NCBI GenBank assembly: GCA_045587285.1
Contig: JAZNBZ010000066.1
Coordinates: forward strand, 1-14,108
From: Flemingiibacterium sp045587285
Lineage (GTDB): Bacteria; Bacillota; Clostridia; Oscillospirales; CAG-272
Reading direction: 5' to 3'
Length of the DNA: 14,108 nt
A program made the position numbers and the translations under genes. Positions 1-6,576 of the stretch are shown here, piece after piece. Positions within the stretch are counted from its first letter, which is position 1, and each line of letters begins with the position of its first letter. The notes beneath the pieces were generated by a model, which made no database searches, was not told the origin of the DNA, and saw only the letters and a list, made by a program, of their open reading frames with translations.

Positions 1-174
1 GAGGCTGTTGCAGCTGCTGAAGCAGCTATCAAGGACGGCTCTCTCGTTATCTTCGCAGGCGAGCTTAAGGACAACACCGGCGCTGTAAGAGTTGAAGCAG
101 GTCAGACTATGACCGACGACGAGCTTCAGGCATTCGACTGGTTCGTTGAGGGCGTTATCGGCTCCATCAACTAA
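1..174 (+). CDS. BMP-family ABC transporter substrate-binding protein, C-terminal fragment
   Basis: Reading frame 1 is open from the first base to a TAA at 172-174 and gives the last 57 residues of a protein whose start lies outside the window. The segment contains K-D-G-S-L-V-I-F-A-G, then K-D-N-T-G-A-V-R-V-E-A-G and a final W-F-V-E-G-V-I-G-S-I-N. This is the usual C-terminal pattern of BMP/Med/PnrA-family binding proteins, which are lipid-anchored outside the membrane and capture nucleosides or simple sugars for an ABC importer. The identity is supported by the next genes, which are the matching ATPase and two permeases of the same transporter type. A strong terminator follows 17 bases after the stop, so this gene ends its own transcript. 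The N-terminal lipobox cannot be seen, and the ligand is unknown. Confidence 0.85.
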   Translation, partial: EAVAAAEAAIKDGSLVIFAGELKDNTGAVRVEAGQTMTDDELQAFDWFVEGVIGSIN

Positions 175-190
175 TTTGCACCCATTATTT

Positions 191-217
191 CGCCACCCTT
201 CGGGGTGGCGATTTTTT
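191..217 (+). terminator. Rho-independent terminator after the binding-protein gene
   Basis: A perfect 8-bp stem (CGCCACCC at 191-198 with GGGTGGCG at 203-210) is closed by a TTCG tetraloop (199-202) and followed by ATTTTTT. It sits 17 bases past the stop of the binding-protein fragment and upstream of the next promoter, so it separates that gene from the ATPase/permease genes. Confidence 0.93.
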
Positions 218-240
218 ATTTACAAATCGTTAATTATATC

Positions 241-270
241 TTGACGAACCGTGTCGGTGTGTGATATAAT
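241..270 (+). promoter_or_regulatory. SigA-type promoter for the ABC ATPase/permease genes
   Basis: TTGACG at 241-246 and TATAAT at 265-270 are separated by 18 bases. The -10 box is preceded by TGA, which forms an extended -10 (TGN). Transcription would start near 277, leaving a leader of about 30 bases before the ATG at 308. The match to consensus is good. No obvious operator palindrome overlaps it. Confidence 0.8.
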
Positions 271-307
271 TATGTATATATTTTATTTATTTTGAGGAAA
301 CAGTTTT

Positions 308-1843
308 ATGAATGAGATCTGCGTAAAACTCGAGGGCATCTGTAAAGCCTTCGGTCCCGTCAAAGCAAACAACAACATAAACTTTGACGTTCGCTCGGGC
401 GAGATACACGCTCTGCTCGGCGAAAACGGCTCCGGCAAATCTACTCTTATGAATATCCTTTCGGGTATCTACTCCCCCGACTACGGCTCGATTGAGCTGT
501 ACGGCAAGCCCGTAAGCTTTACCTCACCCGGCGACTCTATCGCCGCAGGCATCGGTATGGTGCATCAGCACTTCAAGCTCGTAGACGTCCTCTCCGCAAA
601 GGAAAACATCATCGGCGGCAACAAATCGACGGGGTTTTTCACGGGCGGCAAGGCTATGTCCGCGAAGATACGCGAGATCGAGGACAAATACGGTCTGCAT
701 CTCGATCCCGATAAAAAGGTCTACAATATGTCCGTATCCGAAAAGCAGACCTGCGAGATTTTGAAGGTGCTCTACCGCGGCGCGAAGATACTCATTCTCG
801 ACGAGCCGACAGCCGTACTGACTCCGCAGGAGATAACGGTGCTGTTCGATATTCTGCGCAAGATGAAGGCGCAGGGCTGCTCTATCGTCATCATCACTCA
901 TAAGCTTGCAGAGGTGCTTGAGATATCCGACCGCGTTACCATTATGCGTAAGGGCGAGTCGATAAAGACCGTCAACACCGCCGAAACGAATGCGGCGGAG
1001 CTTACCGAGATGATGGTTGGCCACCCCATTTCCCTCGATATAGACTGCGTTCCGGTCGAGGACGAAAAGAAGCACAAGCTGCTTGAAATCACGGATCTCA
1101 TCGTAATGAACGCCGACCACCGCAAGGCACTCGACGGCGTTTCCTTTACCCTCTCCTCGGGTGAAATACTCGGCGTTGCCGGTATCGCAGGAAGCGGACA
1201 GAAGGAGCTTTGCGAAACCATAGCGGGCCTTGACAAGGTCGCGCACGGCGACATAGTGTTCAAGGGCTCGACCATCGTTGGGATGTCGCCGAGAAACATA
1301 ATCAAGCGCGGTATAACGATGTCCTTCATTCCCGAGGACAGACTCGGCATGGGACTCGTCGGCTCGATGTCGATCATCGACAACGTGCTGCTCAAATCCT
1401 ATCAGAATATGCCCGGCGCGTTTATGGACCGCAAATCGGGCGCGAAGATCGCCGAGGAGATAATCGAGCGCTTCGATATCTCCACCCCGTCGGCACAGCA
1501 CACCGTAAACAAGCTCTCGGGCGGTAATATTCAGAAGGTACTGCTCGGACGCGAGATTAACCTGAACCCCGAGCTTCTCATCACCGCGTATCCCGTTCGC
1601 GGACTCGACATCGGTGCTTCCTACAACATTTACGACGTTTTAAACGAACAGAAGCAGAAGGGTGTCGGTATACTCTTTATCGGCGAGGACCTCGACGTTC
1701 TGCTTGGCATTTCCGACAGAATAATGGTGCTCCACGAAGGCAAGGTTATGGATATTCTCGACGCGAGAAAGACAAACAAGCAGGAGCTCGGTATGCTGAT
1801 GCTTGGACACAAGAGCGACGAAAGGAGCGGCGAAGATGCTTAA
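308..1843 (+). CDS. BMP-type nucleoside/simple-sugar ABC importer, duplicated ATP-binding subunit
   Basis: This 511-residue protein carries two ABC ATPase domains and powers uptake through the two permeases encoded next. In the first domain, Walker A is G-E-N-G-S-G-K-S-T (38-46), the Q-loop is near Q87, the signature is the degenerate M-S-V-S-E-K-Q (141-147), Walker B is I-L-I-L-D-E (161-166) and the H-loop is H198. The second domain has a degenerate Walker A (G-I-A-G-S-G-Q-K, about 292-299), a good signature L-S-G-G-N-I-Q-K (403-410) and a broken Walker B in which A427 and Y428 replace Asp and Glu. Its H-loop His also looks replaced. Asymmetry of this kind is normal for NupO/YufO/RbsA-like ATPases, so only the first composite site is expected to hydrolyse ATP well. 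The ATG at 308 has GAGGAA eight bases upstream. The 3' end overlaps the next gene by 8 bases. The substrate is not decided; nucleosides are the commonest for this family. Confidence 0.92.
   Translation: MNEICVKLEGICKAFGPVKANNNINFDVRSGEIHALLGENGSGKSTLMNILSGIYSPDYGSIELYGKPVSFTSPGDSIAAGIGMVHQHFKLVDVLSAKENIIGGNKSTGFFTGGKAMSAKIREIEDKYGLHLDPDKKVYNMSVSEKQTCEILKVLYRGAKILILDEPTAVLTPQEITVLFDILRKMKAQGCSIVIITHKLAEVLEISDRVTIMRKGESIKTVNTAETNAAELTEMMVGHPISLDIDCVPVEDEKKHKLLEITDLIVMNADHRKALDGVSFTLSSGEILGVAGIAGSGQKELCETIAGLDKVAHGDIVFKGSTIVGMSPRNIIKRGITMSFIPEDRLGMGLVGSMSIIDNVLLKSYQNMPGAFMDRKSGAKIAEEIIERFDISTPSAQHTVNKLSGGNIQKVLLGREINLNPELLITAYPVRGLDIGASYNIYDVLNEQKQKGVGILFIGEDLDVLLGISDRIMVLHEGKVMDILDARKTNKQELGMLMLGHKSDERSGEDA
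1821..1827 (+). promoter_or_regulatory. Ribosome binding site that fixes the permease 1 start
   Basis: AAAGGAG lies eight bases before the ATG at 1836, inside the end of the ATPase gene. The earlier in-frame ATG at 1803 has no such site, so 1836 is the better start. The start and the upstream stop overlap within ATGCTTAA, which implies translational coupling. Confidence 0.8.
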
Positions 1844-2894
1844 AATACAGAAAAAACAGGGCTTATCGCCGAGAAACGAGGCTCTCCTTCGTATCGGCAC
1901 GGTAGTGATCGCGCTCGTTGCCGCTGGCATCATAATGGCGCTTCTCGGATACAATCCTATTGATATGTACGTCAAGATGATAAAGGGCTCGCTCGGCTCG
2001 AAGTACTACTTCAAGTCCACCGTAGAAAAGTGCATTCCCCTTCTTATAATGTCGCTTGGCGTTTCGATAGCGTTCAAGATGAAATTCTGGAACATCGGTG
2101 CAGAGGGACAGTTCTATATGGGCGCATTCGGCGCAACGTGGGCTTGGATTCTCCTTCCCGAAACGCTTCCGATGTGGATAATGCTTCCCGTAATGGCTCT
2201 CGCCGCATTCGTTTTCGGCGGACTTTGGGCGCTCATTCCCGCAATTTTAAAGCACAAGCTTTCCACGAGCGAAACGCTCGTAACGCTTATGCTCAACTAC
2301 ATCGCCATCAAATGGATCTCCTACCTTCAGTACGGTCCGTGGAAGGACCCCGCGGAGCGCGGTATGCCCAAGATATTCAAGTTTACAGAGAATGCTTCCC
2401 TTCCGACCGTTTTCGGTATCCACATCGGTTGGATAGTGGCGCTTGTGCTCGTGGTTATCGTTTACATTGTTATGAATTACTCCAAGTTCGGCTTCGAGAT
2501 ATCCGTGCTCGGTGAAAATCCGCAGACGGCAAGATACGCAGGTATGAACGTCACGAAAACGCTTCTCATCGCCGTAATCGTTTCGGGCGGTATCTGCGGT
2601 ATCGCAGGTATGCTTCAGGCAACGGGCAGCGAGGGCAGACTCGGCGACAACATCTCCGCAGGTCTCGGCTTCACAGCTATCATCACCGCGTGGCTTGCAA
2701 AGCTCTCCGCGCCGATGATTTTGGTCGTATCCTTCCTCTTTGCGATACTCTTGCAGGGCGGAAAATATCTTCAGGTTATGCAGATACCCGCGTCCGTCGC
2801 AGAGGTTATTCAGGGTATAATCCTCTTCTTCGTGCTTGCAAGTGAATTCTTCGCAAACTACAAGATAGTATACAAGCGAAAGGAGAATAAATAA
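1836..2894 (+). CDS. BMP-type ABC importer permease 1 (NupP/YufP-like)
   Basis: This is a 352-residue inner-membrane permease of the BPD_transp_2 family, the usual partner of a duplicated ATPase and a BMP binding protein. Long hydrophobic segments alternate with short charged loops. Family motifs are F-W-N-I-G-A-E-G-Q-F (84-93), S-E-T-L-V-T-L-M-L-N-Y-I-A (145-157) and the cytoplasmic coupling loop ending L-G-E-N-P-Q-T-A-R-Y-A-G-M (225-237). The start at 1836 is chosen because AAAGGAG lies eight bases upstream; an in-frame ATG at 1803 would add 11 polar residues inside the ATPase gene. It overlaps the ATPase gene by 8 bases and shares one base with the next permease (TAATG), so the three subunits are probably made in fixed ratio. 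The transported compound cannot be read from the permease alone. Confidence 0.92.
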   Translation: MLKIQKKQGLSPRNEALLRIGTVVIALVAAGIIMALLGYNPIDMYVKMIKGSLGSKYYFKSTVEKCIPLLIMSLGVSIAFKMKFWNIGAEGQFYMGAFGATWAWILLPETLPMWIMLPVMALAAFVFGGLWALIPAILKHKLSTSETLVTLMLNYIAIKWISYLQYGPWKDPAERGMPKIFKFTENASLPTVFGIHIGWIVALVLVVIVYIVMNYSKFGFEISVLGENPQTARYAGMNVTKTLLIAVIVSGGICGIAGMLQATGSEGRLGDNISAGLGFTAIITAWLAKLSAPMILVVSFLFAILLQGGKYLQVMQIPASVAEVIQGIILFFVLASEFFANYKIVYKRKENK

Positions 2895-3904
2895 TGGAAT
2901 GGCTTGAGCAGCTTTCGCTGTTTTTACAGTCCACCGTACAGATGGGTACGCCGATACTTCTCGGCACTCTCGGCGGTATTCTCAACGAAAAGGTCGGTCA
3001 CACGAACCTCGGCGTCGAGGGTATGATGCTTATCGGCGCGGTTATCGGATATATGACGGGCGTTAATACGGGCAATCCCATCGTATCCATCCTCGCGGCA
3101 GGACTTGCAGGCGCACTTTGCGCGCTTATCTACGCTATCGTAACCGTTACCTTTATGGGTAATCACGTCGTTACGGGACTCGTGCTCACGATATTCGGCA
3201 CGGGCCTCTCGAGCTTCCTCGGCAACACCACCGTCGAGGTCATCAACGCACTCGGTATGCCCGAGATGCAGCCCTATACGCAGGCTAATCTTCCCCTCTC
3301 CGTTTCAAAGCCGCTCGCGGCGTTTGATTTCCCCTTCCTTTCGGATATTCCGCTTCTCGGCAATATGTTCTTTAAGCAGAGCGTCTACGTTTACGTTTCC
3401 CTTGCTCTCGCGGTGATACTCGCGATCTATATGAAGCGTACGCGTCCCGGTCTTAATATGCGTATGATCGGCGAAAACCCCGGCGCGGCTGACGCTTCGG
3501 GCATCAATATCATAGCATATAAGTACACCCACATTTGCATCGGCGGCTTCCTTTGCGGTATCGGCGGAGCGTACCTCTCGCTCGTTTACGCTTGCCGTTG
3601 GCAGGAGGAAATGACCGCAGGTATGGGTTGGATCGCGGTAGCACTCGTTATCTTCGCAACGTGGGATCCGCTCAAGGCAATCTTCGGCGCATACTTCTTC
3701 GGCGCGATGAGCGCTCTCGGTCTTAAAATACAGAATCTTTCCATTCCTATGTTCGGACGCGACGTAAGGGTTGCATCTGAATTTCTCGCGATGCTTCCCT
3801 ACATTATGACTATCGTCGTTCTTATTGTCATCACGCTTCGCAAGAAAAAGGAATATCAGGCGCCCACCGCGCTCGGCTCGCCTTATTTCAGAGAGGACCG
3901 TTAA
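2894..3904 (+). CDS. BMP-type ABC importer permease 2 (NupQ/YufQ-like)
   Basis: This 336-residue inner-membrane protein is the second, non-identical half of the translocation pore. The N-terminal part has N-E-K-V-G-H-T-N-L-G-V-E-G-M-M-L-I-G-A (31-49), which matches the family pattern S-E-R-x-G-x-x-N-I-G-x-E-G-x-M. N-H-V-V-T-G-L-V-L follows at 90-98, and the coupling loop G-L-N-M-R-M-I-G-E-N-P-G-A-A-D-A-S-G (186-203) resembles that of permease 1. The ATG overlaps the previous stop by one base and has AAAGGAG eight bases upstream. It is the last gene of the importer unit; a hairpin follows 20 bases after its stop. As in most such systems, permease 2 is slightly shorter than permease 1. The substrate is unassigned. 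Confidence 0.92.
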   Translation: MEWLEQLSLFLQSTVQMGTPILLGTLGGILNEKVGHTNLGVEGMMLIGAVIGYMTGVNTGNPIVSILAAGLAGALCALIYAIVTVTFMGNHVVTGLVLTIFGTGLSSFLGNTTVEVINALGMPEMQPYTQANLPLSVSKPLAAFDFPFLSDIPLLGNMFFKQSVYVYVSLALAVILAIYMKRTRPGLNMRMIGENPGAADASGINIIAYKYTHICIGGFLCGIGGAYLSLVYACRWQEEMTAGMGWIAVALVIFATWDPLKAIFGAYFFGAMSALGLKIQNLSIPMFGRDVRVASEFLAMLPYIMTIVVLIVITLRKKKEYQAPTALGSPYFREDR

Positions 3905-3924
3905 ACAAAAGGATATGAAAAGCT

Positions 3925-3955
3925 CCCGTCCGTGTCGTTTATCGACGCGGACGGG
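3925..3955 (+). terminator. Long hairpin after the importer genes, possible weak terminator
   Basis: A 13-bp stem containing one G-T wobble (3925-3937 with 3943-3955) closes a TTTAT loop 20 bases past the permease 2 stop. The position fits a terminator, but the 3' side reads CTAATATTG and lacks a U-tract, so termination may be partial or the hairpin may protect the mRNA 3' end. It lies 30 bases before the EamA gene. Confidence 0.5.
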
Positions 3956-3985
3956 CTAATATTGTGATAATTTAAGAGGTTATTT

Positions 3986-4888
3986 ATGTCTTCAAAAAAG
4001 CTTCTCGGAAGCGTGGCACTGCTTGTCGCCGCCGTTTTCTGGGGATCGACCTTCGTAGCACAAAGCGTCGCGAGCGAGGTCGTTGAGCCGTTCACGTTTT
4101 TGGCGTCGCGCTCGCTTCTCGGCTTCTTATTTCTAATTCCCGTAAGCATTGTAAAAGACGCCATCGCAAGGCGCTCGGGCGCGTACGAGTGCCCCGCGCA
4201 AGGCAGTAAAAAAGCACTCGTGCTCGGCGGCGTCTCCTGCGGTGCGGCACTCACCGTCGCCTCGGGGCTTCAGCAGTTCGGTATGACGGGTGACAACTCG
4301 GGCAAGGCAGGCTTTATTACGGCGATGTATATTCTTTTAGTGCCGATACTCGGGCTGTTTTTCAGAAAAAGACTCCGTCCCGCAATATGGCTTTGCGTCG
4401 TAATGGGCGTCGTCGGTCTTTATTTTCTCTGTATCACAGACGGCTTCACCCTTGAAAAAAGCGACTTATTTTTAATGATATGTGCGGTAGTCTTTTCCGT
4501 TCACATTCTCATCGTTGACTACTTTTCGCCCAAGGTTGACGGCGTAAAGCTTTCCTGTATACAGTTTTTCACGGTGTTCGTGCTGGCGAGCGTGCTCGCG
4601 CTCGTATTCGAGGATACGTCGTTTAGCGCGATTCTCGGCGCGTGGTTCCCTATTTTTTACGCGGGCGTCTTTTCCAGCGGCATCGCGTACACGCTCCAAA
4701 TAGTCGGACAAAGGCACACAGAGCCGACCGTAGCGTCGCTTTTAATGAGCCTTGAATCGGTGTTCGCGGTGCTGACGAGTATAGTCGTGCTCTTTCAGTT
4801 TCCGACGGCACGCGAGATCATCGGCTCCGTCATAATGTTCGCGGCGATAATTATATCACAGCTTCCCGAAAAAAAGGCAAAAAAATAA
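3986..4888 (+). CDS. EamA/DMT-family transporter
   Basis: This 300-residue protein with about ten predicted membrane helices is arranged as two EamA repeats (roughly 8-150 and 160-293), the normal size for a drug/metabolite transporter. The first repeat opens with A-A-V-F-W-G-S-T-F-V-A-Q (15-26), a typical EamA helix-1 pattern. The second contains Y-A-G-V-F-S-S-G-I-A-Y and then E-P-T-V-A-S-L-L-M-S-L-E-S-V-F-A, the usual repeat-end motif. The C-terminus is lysine-rich. Members export or import amino acids, nucleotide-like metabolites or other small molecules across the cytoplasmic membrane; the substrate cannot be predicted here. The ATG has AGAGG six bases upstream. No convincing promoter was seen in the 81 bases before it, so it may depend on read-through past the hairpin at 3925-3955. 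It ends at a strong terminator and is separate from the downstream operon. Confidence 0.9.
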   Translation: MSSKKLLGSVALLVAAVFWGSTFVAQSVASEVVEPFTFLASRSLLGFLFLIPVSIVKDAIARRSGAYECPAQGSKKALVLGGVSCGAALTVASGLQQFGMTGDNSGKAGFITAMYILLVPILGLFFRKRLRPAIWLCVVMGVVGLYFLCITDGFTLEKSDLFLMICAVVFSVHILIVDYFSPKVDGVKLSCIQFFTVFVLASVLALVFEDTSFSAILGAWFPIFYAGVFSSGIAYTLQIVGQRHTEPTVASLLMSLESVFAVLTSIVVLFQFPTAREIIGSVIMFAAIIISQLPEKKAKK

Positions 4889-4890
4889 TA

Positions 4891-4917
4891 CAAAAAGCCC
4901 GTGCCGCGGGCTTTTTG
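4891..4917 (+). terminator. Rho-independent terminator after the EamA gene
   Basis: An 11-bp perfect stem (4891-4901 with 4907-4917) has a five-base loop TGCCG. A5 on the left arm and T5 on the right arm flank a GCCCG/CGGGC core. It starts two bases after the EamA stop. Because A- and T-tracts flank both sides, it could work in both directions. Confidence 0.92.
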
Positions 4918-4959
4918 TGATTTTAAGAGCCGTATCACGTGTGCGCAAGAAATTTTCAG

Positions 4960-4972
4960 CGAATTTAATTCG
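4960..4972. promoter_or_regulatory. Palindrome upstream of the operon promoter, possible operator
   Basis: CGAATT-T-AATTCG is a perfect 13-base inverted repeat centred 23 bases upstream of the -35 box at 4989. The position suits an activator or remote operator, but the arms are only six bases and AT-rich, so chance is possible. No regulator gene is present in the window. Confidence 0.3.
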
Positions 4973-4988
4973 AAAGTACGCAGATGTG

Positions 4989-5018
4989 TTGACATTTTAA
5001 TATATGACAATATATAAT
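4989..5018 (+). promoter_or_regulatory. Near-consensus SigA promoter of the eight-gene operon
   Basis: TTGACA (4989-4994) and TATAAT (5013-5018) are both perfect consensus boxes with an 18-base spacer. Transcription would begin near 5025, about 60 bases before the ATG at 5084. The spacer holds a short AT-rich dyad (ATATAT-GACA-ATATAT) that overlaps the promoter and could bind a repressor. A promoter this close to consensus in front of a catabolic operon suggests control by repression, but that is inference. Confidence 0.85.
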
Positions 5019-5023
5019 TAAAG

Positions 5024-5053
5024 TGGTGGTGTGTGCGAAAACGCCAACTGCCA
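5024..5053 (+). promoter_or_regulatory. Possible 5'-leader hairpin of the operon mRNA
   Basis: From the predicted transcription start, TGGTGGT pairs with ACTGCCA-type sequence, and an inner GCG/CGC stem closes an AAAA loop. I count about 12 pairs, including two G-T wobbles and two single-base bulges. The ribosome site at 5070-5075 lies outside it, so it is more likely an mRNA-stabilising 5' stem than a translational switch. I see no conserved riboswitch class in this leader. Confidence 0.35.
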
Positions 5054-5083
5054 AATTCAGCTTAACGATAAGGAGCTTTAATA

Positions 5084-6562
5084 ATGGGAGTTTTGAAAAT
5101 CGGTATGTACGAGCAGGACCTCACCCCAAGCGGTCCCGTCCTTCTGCCCGGACAGTTTTACAAAAGAGTTTCTACACACGTAGAGAGTAAGGTAATGGCG
5201 GAGATCTTCGCCTGCGAGGCCGACGGCGAACAGCTTATCATAGCCGGTCTTGATGCAACCAAGATATCCAAAGACCTTAATCTCGGCATAAAGGCGGCAG
5301 TCAAAAAGAAATGCGCCGAGATCGACACCGACAAGATCATTATCTCGGCTACACATATCCACACCTTCCCTGCATACGCGTCAAAGAATGCAGGCGCAGA
5401 GGTACTTACAAGAATCAACAGATTCTTCCCCGCTGACTATAAGTATGTTGCCGCAGTAGACAACGATGACTATATGGATCCCACCGAATACTTCGATATG
5501 CTCACCGAGCTTGTTTCCGACGGTATTGTAAAGGCTTGGAATAAGCGTGATACCGCCTACATAGCACAGGAGTTCGGCAGAGCCGTTGTCGGTCACAGCC
5601 GCCGTGTTGCTTACAACGACGGTACCGCAAAGATGTACGGTATCGCCGACAAGGCTACCTTCGATACGCTTGAAAGTGCAAGCGACAGCGGCGTTGAGCT
5701 TCTGTACGTTTTCGACAAGGACAAGAAGCCGATGGGCGCACTTGTAAACATCGCGTGCCCCGCACAGGTGCTCGAGCATTGCAGCTTTGTTTCCTCCGAC
5801 TATTGGGGCAAAGCTCGCGACTTCGTTAAGGAAGAATACGAGGACTTCGTTCTCGTACCGCTCTGCGCTCCCGCAGGCTGTCAGTCGCCGCGCGATATGG
5901 TGAGATTTATTCTGCCCGACACGCTTGATCCCAACTTAACTCGCGACAACGTACAGCGTCCGCGCCTTACCGATCCCGATATGTACTCCGTCGAGGGTGC
6001 GGTAGAGCTTGGCGAGCGCGTTTCGAGCGTCGTTTTGAGAAAGCTAAAGTCTGCTAAGGACAAGCTCGTCGGCGAGGCTGTACTGAAGCACCAGGTGGTA
6101 AACTGCGAGCTTCCCATAAGACGCGTTTCCGAGTCCGACAAGGTGCGCGCAGAGGAAAACATCAAGCGTTACATAGAACGCCTCCCGAAGAAGGAGTACG
6201 ACGCGTACGATAAGGCGGCACTCCACGAGGATACGGGTATCCTCATCAGATACGAGGAGCAGGAAACTATGACCGTGATCAAGCCCGAGGTGCATTTCGC
6301 ACGCCTTGGCAACGTGGCGTTTGCGTCTAACCCGTTCGAGCTGTTCCTCGACTACGGTAACAGAATCAGAGCAAGAAGCCACGCACAGCAGACCTTCCTC
6401 ATTCAGCTTGCGTGTGAGGCGTACAGCTACCTTCCCACCGAAAAGGCGGAAAAAGCAAGTCACTACAGCGCATACGTTTCGAGCGGCTACGTCGGCCACG
6501 AGGGCGGCGATATGCTCGTTTACAGAACGCTTGACGCTATAAAAGAATTATTTGCTGATTAA
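5084..6562 (+). CDS. Neutral-ceramidase-fold protein, first tandem paralogue (probable cytosolic hydrolase)
   Basis: This 492-residue protein resembles the N-terminal domain of neutral/alkaline non-lysosomal ceramidases, zinc amidases. It starts G-M-Y-E-Q-D-L-T-P, has the zinc motif A-T-H-I-H-T with H91 and H93, and ends with S-N-P-F-E-L-F-L-D (E419) and H-Y-S-A-Y (Y461), where true ceramidases have their remaining Glu and Tyr ligands. By my alignment the third His ligand is replaced by C225 (A-C-P-A-Q-V-L-E-H). The nucleophile loop reads G-C-Q-S-P-R-D (265-271), keeping the Ser but with Cys for the usual Asp. There is no signal peptide, whereas known ceramidases are secreted, so a lipid substrate is doubtful and a small cytosolic amide, ester or glycoconjugate is more likely. 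The ATG has AAGGAG eight bases upstream and is first in the operon. It is similar over its full length to the next gene, 14 bases downstream. The reaction is unknown. Confidence 0.8.
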   Translation: MGVLKIGMYEQDLTPSGPVLLPGQFYKRVSTHVESKVMAEIFACEADGEQLIIAGLDATKISKDLNLGIKAAVKKKCAEIDTDKIIISATHIHTFPAYASKNAGAEVLTRINRFFPADYKYVAAVDNDDYMDPTEYFDMLTELVSDGIVKAWNKRDTAYIAQEFGRAVVGHSRRVAYNDGTAKMYGIADKATFDTLESASDSGVELLYVFDKDKKPMGALVNIACPAQVLEHCSFVSSDYWGKARDFVKEEYEDFVLVPLCAPAGCQSPRDMVRFILPDTLDPNLTRDNVQRPRLTDPDMYSVEGAVELGERVSSVVLRKLKSAKDKLVGEAVLKHQVVNCELPIRRVSESDKVRAEENIKRYIERLPKKEYDAYDKAALHEDTGILIRYEEQETMTVIKPEVHFARLGNVAFASNPFELFLDYGNRIRARSHAQQTFLIQLACEAYSYLPTEKAEKASHYSAYVSSGYVGHEGGDMLVYRTLDAIKELFAD

Positions 6563-6576
6563 GGAGGAGTTAAACG

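Noticed and set aside
524..1501. Long antisense open frame inside the ABC ATPase gene (also a second at 898-1395)
   Set aside because: It lies opposite a clear ABC ATPase, has no recognisable domain and no ribosome site, and arises from the codon bias of the sense gene.
1803..1835. Upstream ATG start for permease 1
   Set aside because: It would add 11 residues embedded in the ATPase gene without a ribosome site, while AAAGGAG is placed correctly for the ATG at 1836.
4918..5083. Riboswitch or small RNA in the operon leader
   Set aside because: The leader is only about 60 bases and shows a simple hairpin; I see no conserved core of a known riboswitch class and no terminator/antiterminator pair.
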